Positions 23,343-36,138 of a stretch of DNA of 64,000 bases are shown here, in pieces. This DNA is from Hydractinia symbiolongicarpus. Lineage: Eukaryota; Cnidaria; Hydrozoa; Anthoathecata; Hydractiniidae. The stretch covers positions 30,697,501-30,761,500 of the forward strand of contig NC_079875.1 in the NCBI RefSeq assembly GCF_029227915.1, in the 5' to 3' direction. Under the pieces are notes generated by a model that saw only the letters and a program-made list of their open reading frames with translations, was not told the DNA's origin and did not search any database. A program made the position numbers and the translations under genes. Position 1 is the first letter of the stretch, and every line of letters starts with the position of its first letter.

Positions 23343-23940
23343 AAATTTAATGGAATGTATGAAACAACATAATCAGAGCTAAAAAATATCCCATTTAAAA
23401 CTGTTACGTGACAAAACAAACGCAAAAAGCATAAAGTGTTTTTGATACATTTCTGTTCAGAATCCAGTATTGAATATCATTATAAATTGACTTTTTCTGA
23501 AAAGCTAAATAAACCTAACTAACAAAGGGTTAGTTAATATATCATCTTAGAAAATGTTCGCTACACAAGAACATCTCTTGAAAAGCAGACTTTGCGGTCG
23601 AAATATCCCAATCAGTTTTCTAAAGAATTTATTAACAAAAGAACAAATCTGATTCCCTTTCCTTTATACTAAGCCCATTTCTAATTGTTATCAATTCTTC
23701 GGTTGTTTGTAGAAGAGTTAATTTTGATAACTTATAAGAACTTCTTTCACTCCTACGCAAATAGTAGATCTAATATATCCTTCTGGGATTTCGGAATACT
23801 CCACACCGATAGGTAAATTTTCGAAAAAGTTCGTCAAGGATACAATATGGCATTTAGGTGCTGAAGAGATGCTGGTGTGGTTTCATATGCATTTATTTAA
23901 GTTCGTATGCTTTGCTCAGTGCATCAACAACATCGATATT

Positions 23941-24370
23941 TTATTTACATATTGCGCCAACTTTTTTCTGATAAAATTGGCGATCTTGAACAATATCTTC
24001 ACAAGTTAAGAAAGACGAAAATTCTTGGTTGGTAAACAAAACATAGCGTAATTCCATTCCAGACATCTGAGCTTGTATCTTCATATCAATTCGCGGTACA
24101 TTATTTTCACACCTTTGATAAACGAAATTGTAAAAATTCATGGCTTCAAGACTCAGCTCTTTAAACACACGTATGGCATTGGATAAAAGATTTCCAACTA
24201 TTTTGCACCTACTAAGATGAATTTTTTTAACCTTAAAACAACTCCTCGAAAATTAGAAACTTTTAAATAACGTAAGATACCTTTTAATAGATTCCATCAT
24301 GTCTTTATTGACATCAATTAAAACATTAGAATCTTCTATTACGGTGAGCACTTCGGCTATTTTAAAACAT
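23941..24370 (-). pseudogene. Unrecognised two-exon fragment
   Basis: The minus-strand terminal exon from about 24210 to 23941 reads CKIVGNLLSNAIRVFKELSL, then MNFYNFVYQRCENNVP and TCEDIVQDRQFYQKKVGAIC with a TAA. It is preceded by a possible acceptor (TTAGTAG). A further open stretch at about 24270-24370 (KIAEVLTVIEDSNVLIDVNK) could be the previous exon. Balanced composition argues for real coding sequence. It lies downstream of the P-loop gene on the same strand and may be its neighbour or its last part. No family recognised. Confidence 0.35.
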
Positions 24371-24479
24371 TTTTTGGGAATTAAGATTAAAAGCACGAAG
24401 TTTAGGCGCGTTTGTTCACTCCAATTCTACCAATAAATCATCCTGATAATCTCCATCCGTTACACGAACGTTATGTTAT

Positions 24480-26748
24480 TAGTCAGCCTCTCATCTTTTC
24501 ATTATTGAATAATAGTTTTCAAGGTATCATCGGGTTTACTTTTAACAGACAGATTTTTATATTCAACAATGACCAATTGATCTGTGCATCTTCCTAAAGA
24601 TTCTACTAAATGTTGCTTTAAGTAGTCTTTAAGTAGTAGTCTGACTTGTCAACAAAAACCCACACTCTTTCAGCTTTCTTCCCCGTAAAGCCGACAGAAT
24701 CAATCACAAGAATGGAATTTCCTAATCTAGATAACTTCAAAACATCGTCTTTTATCATCTTGTGGTGACTGTTGGTAAGAGCTGGTGTGAACTCTATGCA
24801 AGCTTTTTCTGATAGCTTGCAAAGATTCTTTAGAACCTTGGCAATATAATGATCGAAGCATAAGGCCACAATATTGTCACTGCCTCCACACAACTTCTGT
24901 AGCACAGCCAACAAGCATATAGTGTAGTTGTCACTGTTTTTTCTCTGTATCCACTGAACTGTACTAAGACAGGACATTTTCCAGTAATGTTGTGGCCGAT
25001 CCTAGTAGTACCATTGAACTTGAATTCTGTTCTAGTATTTCCTCCCTCGCTGACATTTTCTAACCACAGCCTCTTAAAAAGGTAATCTAAATGATCTTCA
25101 TTATCTACAGTAAAGTTAGATTTCACTTCTACATCAGTTGAACATAATTCTTTGTTCTTATTAAGGGGTTTAGCTGTAGTGTTATTGGTTTTCGTGATTA
25201 CTTCTTTTGTAGATTGAGGAGCTTGCAATTGTTTGTTTAATGTTGCAAGTGACTCTTCTTTTCTTTTGTTACCTTCACTAACTGTATTTGGTGTAAAGTT
25301 TGGATGCTTAAATATATTTGCCTGAGCTACTATTTTTCTGATGCATATTTTTATCAATTCGTTTATAGCCTTCGTTGTCCTCATAGTTCTTTTTAATCCA
25401 GTTAAATGAAACTGATACTTTTCATGTTATTCCATACTCTGTGTACTTATCATAATTGTTAAATCTTTGATTCCTGCAATTGTTTCATCTTCAATTAAAC
25501 GCTTCATACTAGCTGCTTCCTGTCGATCCAACTTTTCAGCATCGTACTCATCCAATATAAAGTGCATCATAGTTCGTTTTTATCAATACCTTCCTAAACA
25601 CTGGACAAATTGACATTGGCATCAAGATCCACATCATGCTTTAGTTGCAGAAGATCTGTTGCTATAATGTTAGTGTTCTTTTTTGTATCATTGACAGATT
25701 GGTTTGCTATTCCTTTAATGGTTGACTGAAAGAAGCACTGAGATTGACAACATACATAACAGATCCTCACTTCACCTTCTGCTCTTTCATACAGCTGTTT
25801 CAATTTCAACTGGCCAATTATACTCTTACCAGAACCAGACGATCCAGTCAATATTAAGTTGTTTGCCAATGACCCCATTATTTTTAGCTGATCAGGTGTT
25901 AAGAATACTGATTTAACTTGAGCATCAACAATACTGAATAGAGAAAGCATTTTCATTGTTCTTAAGGAAGGAACGTATACTATAGCAGTAGCCATGAATC
26001 CAATTGTTTGTCTAAAATACGACTTCATTGTGTCTTCGTAATTCTCTGGCTTTTCTTTCAGAGCTTGTTCTTCTTTAGGTTTCCTACTATCTCTTGCAGT
26101 TTCATCTTTTCCCATTCTTTAAACAAAGCCAAGTCTTTTAGAACGCTTGTAGATAGTATAAGTTCCGAGCAAGAGTTGTACAGAATGTTATTTTTCCCTC
26201 TCGAATATTCCGTATAAATTGAATCTGGTATTACAATTATTACAATAAAAACAACGTTACTGTCAACTATATTGACCCTATTTCTGATAACTTGCATCTT
26301 TATATCATCAGTACAGGCCAGCAAAGCCTCGTCAATACCTGCAGTATCTGTATGTAGCAAAACACAGATATTAAAAAATGCATGTTGCGAAGGCTCATAA
26401 ACCAAAATTCTACTGTCGCATTCCCGTCGTTCCGCACTTAAGCAAAGTTTCTTTTTAACGTCAGATAAATCGTGTTCTAAAAATTTGCCATGCTTGTAAG
26501 TATCATAATCTGTCAATACCATGCTCCCAACCGAACTTGTCTTTACCAGAACACCAATTGGTAAGTACTTCTCCAAAGCAACCAATTTCGGTATCCTTAA
26601 CACAATCAACTGGTAGTTTGATATGCTGCTTGTATGGCTTTTCAAAATAACGATTTACATATTCATCACAAAGCTGATCCCATTTTTTATCATTATTAAT
26701 TTGCGTTTCCGTCCACAATGTACCTAACCTTTTCAAGTCATTTTTCAA
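24480..26748 (-). pseudogene. P-loop ATPase/helicase-like gene, frameshifted, copy A
   Basis: Read on the minus strand from 26748. The N-terminal part (KNDLKRLGTLWTETQINNDK .. EIGCFGEVL) shifts frame near 26550 into a long segment ending LQEIVGNLKKNKL at 26058. The next frame, 26115-25594, contains SLRTMKMLSLFSI and LTPDQLKIMG directly before the Walker A motif GSSGSGKS (25822-25845). After another shift MMHFILDEYDAEKL gives a Walker B/DEYD motif (25541-25552), and MRTTKAINELIK follows. C-terminal homology continues in two more frames (LVIDSVGFTGKKAERVWVFV), with a 10-bp tandem slip at about 24625-24645. The order LTxxQ, GxxGxGKS, DEYD suggests an SF1/UvrD-like P-loop protein; I recall similar proteins expanded in cnidarians but cannot name the family. 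At least four frame breaks make it a probable pseudogene unless some are introns. Confidence 0.6.
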
Positions 26749-26892
26749 AACGCTCTTATCAGCTAATAAACTGTTATTAATATCTGAAGATATTTATATG
26801 CGAGGATTATACTCTTTCACTACGTGTATCAACAGAAACAGGAGACTTGTGAAAAACATGTTATACTAATCTTTTTGGCGATTTTGAAAGAC

Positions 26893-27155
26893 CTAACTTA
26901 GCCATTTCGATTTTCTGTCAACTCTATTTATTTGGCACCTATAGGTGGAAATATATTATCAACTCACCAAACTCACTATCTAAGTTGTAAAATTCACTTT
27001 TTTGGTCTGAATCAATTCATTTATCTTAAACCTGTACCTATTACCATTTTTAAATTTTATCTTGACTGAAGAAGATTCATTTAAATTTAATGAGCTTTAC
27101 CTTTTCTTCTTTTTTTTTAAATCGAGTTGACAGAAAATCGAAATAGCTAAGTTAG
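26893..27155. mobile_element. MITE/foldback-like element with 32-bp inverted ends
   Basis: Arms at 26893-26924 and 27124-27155 are reverse complements with one mismatch (CTAACTTAGC(C/T)ATTTCGA and onward to CAACTC). About 200 bp of non-coding DNA lies between. No clear target duplication was identified. Confidence 0.7.
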
Positions 27156-28078
27156 ATACAGTTGCACAGGTACATTAATTATCTTTCAACCTTTCACATT
27201 TCACTGTAATTCAAAATAAAACATGTATGAATTTCCTCAAAGTTTTAAAATTAAGGTTGCAAAGCATAATCTAAACGAATATTACTAGAACCTCTTAACC
27301 TAGAATATATAAGAAGCCTATTAATGCACCATCAACTGCCTTTCTATGAATACACTTACATTGACTTTTGTTCAAAATCATCACCTAAAAAAAGTTAATG
27401 AAGGGTTAATCGATAAGTTCAATTGATCACAAAGTAATGGCATTAAATCACACCGCAGCGTATTATTGTATAGGATTTGCCATCTGGCCCGTGAAAACTC
27501 TATTGATAACACTAAAGTATTAAAAAATTTAAAATTTTGCACAAAATCCACTAACAAACACACACAGGAATTTTGTAAACTTCACTGGTATTTTTCAGAT
27601 AAAATTGTAACAGTTGATTCTGTTAAAATTAAACGCCTAAAACGAAACAGATAATGACACTAATAACAATATTCATTTCCAGTCTCTTTAAGTATTAGTG
27701 ACAGGAAGGGTGGTGTAAGTACTGGTATACATGCATTGTCTGCCCTACCAACAATAACTTCTTCTAGAGGATACCAGTCATTGTGAGAGTTTACCACTGG
27801 AGTTGAATATTGACGAAACGATAAAGTCTGAAATAATTAACTAAAAAGTCATTAAAGTCATTAAAAATTCAAGGAAAGTCGCTTGTCGCTATGAAAAAGC
27901 ATTAAAAATGGCAAGCATAAGTCTTTTTAGCAACTTTGCGGCTTCAATAAAAAATATGCCAATTAATTGTAACTCATATCGTTTCTTAAGCTAGGGCGTT
28001 ACGAGGTATTCTTTTCCTGTGCATGAAATGCAACATGATACATTGCACTCGCATGTAAAAGACCCGTTGTGGCCCATA

Positions 28079-28113
28079 AGCAACAATTTCTTAGGTACAA
28101 AAAAATTGTTGCT
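28079..28113. repeat. Short inverted repeat in GTTGC-rich sequence
   Basis: AGCAACAATTT and AAATTGTTGCT flank about a dozen bases. Further GTTGC/GCAAC motifs lie up to 28250. Duplicated at 33970-34004. Confidence 0.7.
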
Positions 28114-28721
28114 GCAACACGTGGACAAAACAAATCCATTCTATTTTGCTGCAGGAAAAAAAAAATTAACAAATTTTGTGCTAGCAACATTTTTTTTAAA
28201 CGTTTTATTGTGTTGCCATCCTCTGCAGGTTGTTGCAACACATTTTTGACACATATTTTCTATTAATCAATTAAAATCACCCATATGATCATTAAAATGT
28301 TTACATTCAGCATGTGGCTAAAAATAGTAAATAATATATATAATAATAGTAAATAATAATAAACTCTTGCCGTATATTGGTAGCAAAATTGTTTGGTATA
28401 TTACGAAGATATTTAAAGATATGGTAGACCCTTTTGACACATGTTCAGTATATTCAAAGTATCTCCTTAACATGTCCCTTTTTTAAAACATTTTTATATA
28501 TTATAAAACATTAATAAATTCCCTACGAGTATATAAGAAAATAAATTCGTGAAAAAAAAACTTGAACGGAGAAAAAGTTTTTCAAACAAACAAGTAAGTT
28601 AAAAATTTGTATTGATAAATGTGAAACATGGCTTCTAAACGTACAAATAAAAACGATGGCAATAAAAAAATAAATATTAAAAAGAACAGTATATAAAAGG
28701 AAAGTATAACATTATACTTTA

Positions 28722-29159
28722 GGGGGGGGGTCACACTAGAATAAAGTATGCTTAGTATAAAAATGAAGCATGCTTTGACTAAAGCAAGTTGCCTGTAACA
28801 TCAAAGGGAGATTTATAAACAAAACTTAAAACAGAACGTTCATGTTGTTGTTTTTCTCACATACGAATGAACTTTCACTTTCATAATACCCGCTCAAAAT
28901 CCTCACTTTTAATACTCAAATATTTGTGCATAATTTTCATTCTATTGTTTTATGCACTTATAGCAGCTAAAGCAAAAATAAAGAGTGCCTCGAAGCACTC
29001 TTTATTTTTGCTTCATTTAAAGCATGTTTAAAGCAAGTAAACATAATTTGAAAGACATTTTAATAAAGCAAAATGCGTTCACATTATTAGCACGCTTTAA
29101 ATCATGCTTTAAATTTATAGCATGCTTTTAAAATTCTAGTGTGAACCCCCCCCCCCCCC
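28722..29159. mobile_element. MITE with poly-G/poly-C ends and central 18-bp hairpin, copy 1
   Basis: The 5' end is nine G then TCACACTAGAATAAAG; the 3' end is ATTCTAGTGTGAAC then fourteen C, giving inverted termini. Copies of AAGCATGC(T) lie inside each end. In the middle (about 28976-29017) AGCAAAAATAAAGAGTGC is followed by CTCGAA and its exact reverse complement. No coding capacity. Flanks TTTA and TATT would allow a TA target duplication, but this is uncertain. Confidence 0.8.
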
Positions 29160-30061
29160 TATTCGGGGCAAGATAATGTTATAAAGAAATTTTTTCTGTT
29201 TTATCCCACCAAAATAACATTTTTATAGAATAATTTTTCTTAAACTTACTAGAAACTTAGCATAGAAGTTACATCCGTAAAAAAAATAAAAAAATTTTGA
29301 TAATTTCAACTCTAAGGGACTATCGTATTCTTAATGGCAACCAACTTTTAGATGGTACGTATTCGCACAAAGAGCCCGCTATCACGTTTCAGATACATCT
29401 TCTCGGTCGACAAAGCCGTCTATCTTTCCTTGTTTCGTTTGTAAAAAAGGTTTGTTGGTTTTTGTGGTAGCTACACGCGCAACATGTTCAGGAGCAAGAA
29501 ATGAAACAAGTCCCTTTGCATGCGCATGAAAAAAAATCGTGTCGTCCTTGAAGTGTAGTGCATTTTCAAATTAAACTGAATTGGATGACGGAATGCCGGG
29601 AAGCTCTGCTCTTTAGAACAAATCCAACGTTTTAGACGTCTTCTTGATAAACAAATATTGCTTTTCCTCTCTTCCTGCTCTTATCCTCCTTTTTTTAGCT
29701 GTTTATTAAAAAAACTTAGTTTGCGTTTTTAAGTTAACTTGAACAAATCTTACGCACTTCTCATCACCCTGTCACTTCACACTAGGTATTATTTGTTTGT
29801 TAAGGAACGAGATATTATATTTTTATACTTTTGCACTTATGTGTACCACACACCATGATCCATCAAAATAGCTTATATGTAATCTCAAATATTATCAAGT
29901 TGTGAGGAGCAGCTTTGGTTAAAATATTAATGTTCAGAAAAAAACCATTATCATTGTTACATTATTTCCAGGTCTATTAACCTGTATATCTTCAAACGTA
30001 AATTTTCGAAGTGTTTTTATGATCTCGTTACATATTTCAATATTTATTCTATTATTATTAT

Positions 30062-30233
30062 ACTAGTCGTTGCCCGTGAAATAATCCATGGGTTCTCCCG
30101 TCCTTTATATTTACCCGTCGCAACAAAGTGGATAAGAATATATCGCCTTTAAAATTTTCCGTAACATCATTTTCTAACTCAGCGGGGGGTCCGCGCAGAG
30201 ACAGACAGACGGAATACGGCTATTATTATAAAG
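30062..30233 (+). mobile_element. ACTAG/GTGGA family element C
   Basis: Starts ACTAGTCGTTGCCCGTGAAA and ends GACAGACGGAATACGGCTAT then TATTATAAAG before the ACTAG that begins element D. Length about 172 bp, non-coding, diverged 5' hairpin (CCGTG..ATCCATGGG). Confidence 0.75.
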
Positions 30234-30565
30234 ACTAGTATTTAGTCCCGTGGAAAAATCCACTATAGATACCGAATAAAAAAACAGCGAAATAGTGAGC
30301 GAAATTAACCATAAAATTCATTGTTTTTTTTCGTCAAAACGTTTTGTTGTTAATTCCATTCAAGCGGGAATAAATAAAACCAATATCTTTTTCATTTAAC
30401 AGTTTAACAGTAGACACGTGCTTAAGGGAATGATAAAAATTAATTACCCGTGACCTTTGTGTCATAAAGTTTACATCATTTACACAAAGGTTTTAATGAG
30501 AACAAAAAAGCAACACATCCACTTTGCCTGTCACAGACACACGGAACTGGCGTATTATTACAGGG
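30234..30565 (+). mobile_element. ACTAG/GTGGA family element D
   Basis: Starts ACTAGTATTTAGTCCCGTGG with the hairpin GTGGA-AAAA-TCCAC and ends CACACGGAACTGGCGTATTA. It lies head-to-tail between elements C and E, sharing ACTAG at each boundary. Confidence 0.8.
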
Positions 30566-31008
30566 ACTAGTAGATTAGGCCCGTGGAAAAATCCACTTAG
30601 GCAGAAAAACAATTGAAAAGTTCTGTCATTTGAATTTTGATGACATCAGCAAATATTTCAGTATATTAAATATGCCTTGTACTAAAAAAAATAATCTGAA
30701 AATGCATAAAAAGAAAGTATATAAGTCATAATTTAACAAAAAAGTTCTTAAAATCTAACACAAAATATCAAATGTCAAATCGCATGAAATCCTCCCAACA
30801 AAACGTAAGACAAAATATGAAAAACAACGGCGTGATAGGTGTAAAATCTAGTTAGTAGAAAGTTACAACATTGACAGTCACAACCCAGACAGTTACGACA
30901 ACAATAATAATAATGTCAGAAATAACACATCTCAAATATGTATACATCTTATTATGTGATTATGTTGAAAACCTTCAATATTTTAATCTTTAAAATGTCG
31001 AAAAAAAA
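30566..31008 (+). mobile_element. ACTAG/GTGGA family element E, truncated by duplication junction
   Basis: Starts ACTAGTAGATTAGGCCCGTG with hairpin GTGGA-AAAA-TCCAC and is cut at 31008, where the second copy of the tandem duplication begins. The complete form is at 36471-38930. Confidence 0.85.
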
Positions 31009-31009
31009 A

Positions 31010-32639
31010 GATTTCACTTCTACATCAGTTGAACATAATTCTTTGTTCTTATTAAGGGGTTTAGCTGTAGTGTTATTGGTTTTCGTGATTACTTCTTTTG
31101 TAGATTGAGGAGCTTGCAATTGTTTGTTTAATGTTGCAAGTGACTCTTCTTTTCTTTTGTTACCTTCACTAACTGTATTTGGTGTAAAGTTTGGATGCTT
31201 AAATATATTTGCCTGAGCTACTATTTTTCTGATGCATATTTTTATCAATTCGTTTATAGCCTTCGTTGTCCTCATAGTTCTTTTTAATCCAGTTAAATGA
31301 AACTGATACTTTTCATGTTATTCCATACTCTGTGTACTTATCATAATTGTTAAATCTTTGATTCCTGCAATTGTTTCATCTTCAATTAAACGCTTCATAC
31401 TAGCTGCTTCCTGTCGATCCAACTTTTCAGCATCGTACTCATCCAATATAAAGTGCATCATAGTTCGTTTTTATCAATACCTTCCTAAACACTGGACAAA
31501 TTGACATTGGCATCAAGATCCACATCATGCTTTAGTTGCAGAAGATCTGTTGCTATAATGTTAGTGTTCTTTTTTGTATCATTGACAGATTGGTTTGCTA
31601 TTCCTTTAATGGTTGACTGAAAGAAGCACTGAGATTGACAACATACATAACAGATCCTCACTTCACCTTCTGCTCTTTCATACAGCTGTTTCAATTTCAA
31701 CTGGCCAATTATACTCTTACCAGAACCAGACGATCCAGTCAATATTAAGTTGTTTGCCAATGACCCCATTATTTTTAGCTGATCAGGTGTTAAGAATACT
31801 GATTTAACTTGAGCATCAACAATACTGAATAGAGAAAGCATTTTCATTGTTCTTAAGGAAGGAACGTATACTATAGCAGTAGCCATGAATCCAATTGTTT
31901 GTCTAAAATACGACTTCATTGTGTCTTCGTAATTCTCTGGCTTTTCTTTCAGAGCTTGTTCTTCTTTAGGTTTCCTACTATCTCTTGCAGTTTCATCTTT
32001 TCCCATTCTTTAAACAAAGCCAAGTCTTTTAGAACGCTTGTAGATAGTATAAGTTCCGAGCAAGAGTTGTACAGAATGTTATTTTTCCCTCTCGAATATT
32101 CCGTATAAATTGAATCTGGTATTACAATTATTACAATAAAAACAACGTTACTGTCAACTATATTGACCCTATTTCTGATAACTTGCATCTTTATATCATC
32201 AGTACAGGCCAGCAAAGCCTCGTCAATACCTGCAGTATCTGTATGTAGCAAAACACAGATATTAAAAAATGCATGTTGCGAAGGCTCATAAACCAAAATT
32301 CTACTGTCGCATTCCCGTCGTTCCGCACTTAAGCAAAGTTTCTTTTTAACGTCAGATAAATCGTGTTCTAAAAATTTGCCATGCTTGTAAGTATCATAAT
32401 CTGTCAATACCATGCTCCCAACCGAACTTGTCTTTACCAGAACACCAATTGGTAAGTACTTCTCCAAAGCAACCAATTTCGGTATCCTTAACACAATCAA
32501 CTGGTAGTTTGATATGCTGCTTGTATGGCTTTTCAAAATAACGATTTACATATTCATCACAAAGCTGATCCCATTTTTTATCATTATTAATTTGCGTTTC
32601 CGTCCACAATGTACCTAACCTTTTCAAGTCATTTTTCAA
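31010..32639 (-). pseudogene. P-loop ATPase/helicase-like gene, copy B, 3'-truncated
   Basis: Identical by eye to the 5' part of copy A, offset 5891 bp: Walker A at 31713-31736 and DEYD at 31432-31443. It carries the same internal frame breaks, so these predate the duplication. The coding sequence is cut after CSTDVEVKS, where the junction joins repeat-element DNA, so the C-terminal region present in copy A (24618-25118) is absent. Confidence 0.6.
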
Positions 32640-32783
32640 AACGCTCTTATCAGCTAATAAACTGTTATTAATATCTGAAGATATTTATATGCGAGGATTA
32701 TACTCTTTCACTACGTGTATCAACAGAAACAGGAGACTTGTGAAAAACATGTTATACTAATCTTTTTGGCGATTTTGAAAGAC

Positions 32784-33046
32784 CTAACTTAGCCATTTCG
32801 ATTTTCTGTCAACTCTATTTATTTGGCACCTATAGGTGGAAATATATTATCAACTCACCAAACTCACTATCTAAGTTGTAAAATTCACTTTTTTGGTCTG
32901 AATCAATTCATTTATCTTAAACCTGTACCTATTACCATTTTTAAATTTTATCTTGACTGAAGAAGATTCATTTAAATTTAATGAGCTTTACCTTTTCTTC
33001 TTTTTTTTTAAATCGAGTTGACAGAAAATCGAAATAGCTAAGTTAG
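32784..33046. mobile_element. MITE/foldback-like element, duplicate of 26893-27155
   Basis: Same inverted 32-bp arms, carried along by the tandem duplication. Confidence 0.7.
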
Positions 33047-34611
33047 ATACAGTTGCACAGGTACATTAATTATCTTTCAACCTTTCACATTTCACTGTAA
33101 TTCAAAATAAAACATGTATGAATTTCCTCAAAGTTTTAAAATTAAGGTTGCAAAGCATAATCTAAACGAATATTACTAGAACCTCTTAACCTAGAATATA
33201 TAAGAAGCCTATTAATGCACCATCAACTGCCTTTCTATGAATACACTTACATTGACTTTTGTTCAAAATCATCACCTAAAAAAAGTTAATGAAGGGTTAA
33301 TCGATAAGTTCAATTGATCACAAAGTAATGGCATTAAATCACACCGCAGCGTATTATTGTATAGGATTTGCCATCTGGCCCGTGAAAACTCTATTGATAA
33401 CACTAAAGTATTAAAAAATTTAAAATTTTGCACAAAATCCACTAACAAACACACACAGGAATTTTGTAAACTTCACTGGTATTTTTCAGATAAAATTGTA
33501 ACAGTTGATTCTGTTAAAATTAAACGCCTAAAACGAAACAGATAATGACACTAATAACAATATTCATTTCCAGTCTCTTTAAGTATTAGTGACAGGAAGG
33601 GTGGTGTAAGTACTGGTATACATGCATTGTCTGCCCTACCAACAATAACTTCTTCTAGAGGATACCAGTCATTGTGAGAGTTTACCACTGGAGTTGAATA
33701 TTGACGAAACGATAAAGTCTGAAATAATTAACTAAAAAGTCATTAAAGTCATTAAAAATTCAAGGAAAGTCGCTTGTCGCTATGAAAAAGCATTAAAAAT
33801 GGCAAGCATAAGTCTTTTTAGCAACTTTGCGGCTTCAATAAAAAATATGCCAATTAATTGTAACTCATATCGTTTCTTAAGCTAGGGCGTTACGAGGTAT
33901 TCTTTTCCTGTGCATGAAATGCAACATGATACATTGCACTCGCATGTAAAAGACCCGTTGTGGCCCATAAGCAACAATTTCTTAGGTACAAAAAAATTGT
34001 TGCTGCAACACGTGGACAAAACAAATCCATTCTATTTTGCTGCAGGAAAAAAAAAATTAACAAATTTTGTGCTAGCAACATTTTTTTTAAACGTTTTATT
34101 GTGTTGCCATCCTCTGCAGGTTGTTGCAACACATTTTTGACACATATTTTCTATTAATCAATTAAAATCACCCATATGATCATTAAAATGTTTACATTCA
34201 GCATGTGGCTAAAAATAGTAAATAATATATATAATAATAGTAAATAATAATAAACTCTTGCCGTATATTGGTAGCAAAATTGTTTGGTATATTACGAAGA
34301 TATTTAAAGATATGGTAGACCCTTTTGACACATGTTCAGTATATTCAAAGTATCTCCTTAACATGTCCCTTTTTTAAAACATTTTTATATATTATAAAAC
34401 ATTAATAAATTCCCTACGAGTATATAAGAAAATAAATTCGTGAAAAAAAAACTGGAACGGAGAAAAAGTTTTTCAAACAAACAAGTAAGTTAAAAATTTG
34501 TATTGATAAATGTGAAACATGGCTTCTAAACGTACAAATAAAAACGATGGCAATAAAAAAATAAATATTAAAAAGAACAGTATATAAAAGGAAAGTATAA
34601 CATTATACTTT

Positions 34612-35032
34612 GGGGGGGTTCACACTAGAATAAAGCATGCTTAGTATAAAAATGAAGCATGCTTTGACTAAAGCAAGTTGCCTGTAACATCAAAGGGAGA
34701 TTTATAAACAAAACTTAAAACAGAACGTTCATGTTGTTGTTTTTCTCACATACGAATGAACTTTCACTTTCATAATACCCGCTCAAAATCCTCACTTTTA
34801 ATACTCAAATATTTGTGCATAATTTTCATTCTATTGTTTTATGCACTTATAGCAGCTAAAGCAAAAATAAAGAGTGCCTCGAAGCACTCTTTATTTTTGC
34901 TTCATTTAAAGCATGTTTAAAGCAAGTAAACATAATTTGAAAGACATTTTAATAAAGCAAAATGCGTTCACATTATTAGCACGCTTTATATCATGCTTTA
35001 AATTTATAGCATGCTTTTAAAATTCTAGTGTG

Positions 35033-35064
<32 letters not shown>
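34612..35064. mobile_element. MITE with poly-G/poly-C ends, copy 2
   Basis: Same element as 28722-29159 with seven G at the left end and thirty C at the right end, plus a few substitutions. The central 18-bp hairpin is unchanged. Confidence 0.8.
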
Positions 35065-35966
35065 TATTCGGGGCAAGATAATGTTATAAAGAAATTTTTT
35101 CTGTTTTATCCCACCAAAATAACATTTTTATAGAATAATTTTTCTTAAACTTACTAGAAACTTAGCATAGAAGTTACATCCGTAAAAAAAATAAAAAATT
35201 TTTGATAATTTCAACTCTAAGGGGCTATCGTATTCTTAATGGCAACCAACTTTTAGATGGTACGTATTCGCACAAAGAGCCCGCTATCACGTTTCAGATA
35301 CATCTTCTCGGTCGACAAAGCCGTCTATCTTTCCTTGTTTCGTTTGTAAAAAAGGTTTGTTGGTTTTTGTGGTAGCTACACGCGCAACATGTTCAGGAGC
35401 AAGAAATGAAACAAGTCCCTTTGCATGCGCATGAAAAAAAATCGTGTCGTCCTTGAAGTGTAGTGCATTTTCAAATTAAACTGAATTGGATGACGGAATG
35501 CCGGGAAGCTCTGCTCTTTAGAACAAATCCAACGTTTTAGACGTCTTCTTGATAAACAAATATTGCTTTTCCTCTCTTCCTGCTCTTATCCTCCTTTTTT
35601 TAGCTGTTTATTAAAAAAACTTAGTTTGCGTTTTTAAGTTAACTTGAACAAATCTTACGCACTTCTCATCACCCTGTCACTTCACACTAGGTATTATTTG
35701 TTTGTTAAGGAACGAGATATTATATTTTTATACTTTTGCACTTATGTGTACCACACACCATGATCCATCAAAATAGCTTATATGTAATCTCAAATATTAT
35801 CAAGTTGTGAGGAGCAGCTTTGGTTAAAATATTAATGTTCAGAAAAAAACCATTATCATTGTTACATTATTTCCAGGTCTATTAACCTGTATATCTTCAA
35901 ACGTAAATTTTCGAAGTGTTTTTATGATCTCGTTACATATTTCAATATTTATTCTATTATTATTAT

Positions 35967-36138
35967 ACTAGTCGTTGCCCGTGAAATAATCCATGGGTTC
36001 TCCCGTCCTTTATATTTACCCGTCGCAACAAAGTGGATAAGAATATATCGCCTTTGATATTTTCCGTAACATCATTTTCTAACTCAGCGGGGGGTCCGCG
36101 CAGAGACAGACAGACGGAATACGGCTATTATTATAAAG
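35967..36138 (+). mobile_element. ACTAG/GTGGA family element C, duplicate
   Basis: Copy of 30062-30233 carried by the tandem duplication, with two substitutions (TTTGATATTTTCC for TTTAAAATTTTCC). Confidence 0.75.

Larger units (their letters stand above)
25118..31008. repeat. Tandem duplication unit, copy 1 (about 5.89 kb)
   Basis: The sequence from about 25118 to 31008 is repeated directly at 31009-36913. The offset is 5891 bp in the left part and 5905 bp after the poly-C tract of the internal MITE. The left breakpoint cuts the P-loop gene and the right breakpoint lies in an A-run inside repeat element E. Only a 2-bp AG microhomology is visible at the junction. Confidence 0.97.

Noticed and set aside
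28019-28266. Frames of 65-80 codons, duplicated at 33890-34157
   Set aside because: They overlap one another on both strands inside GTTGC-rich inverted-repeat DNA and are duplicated only because the whole 5.9-kb unit is.
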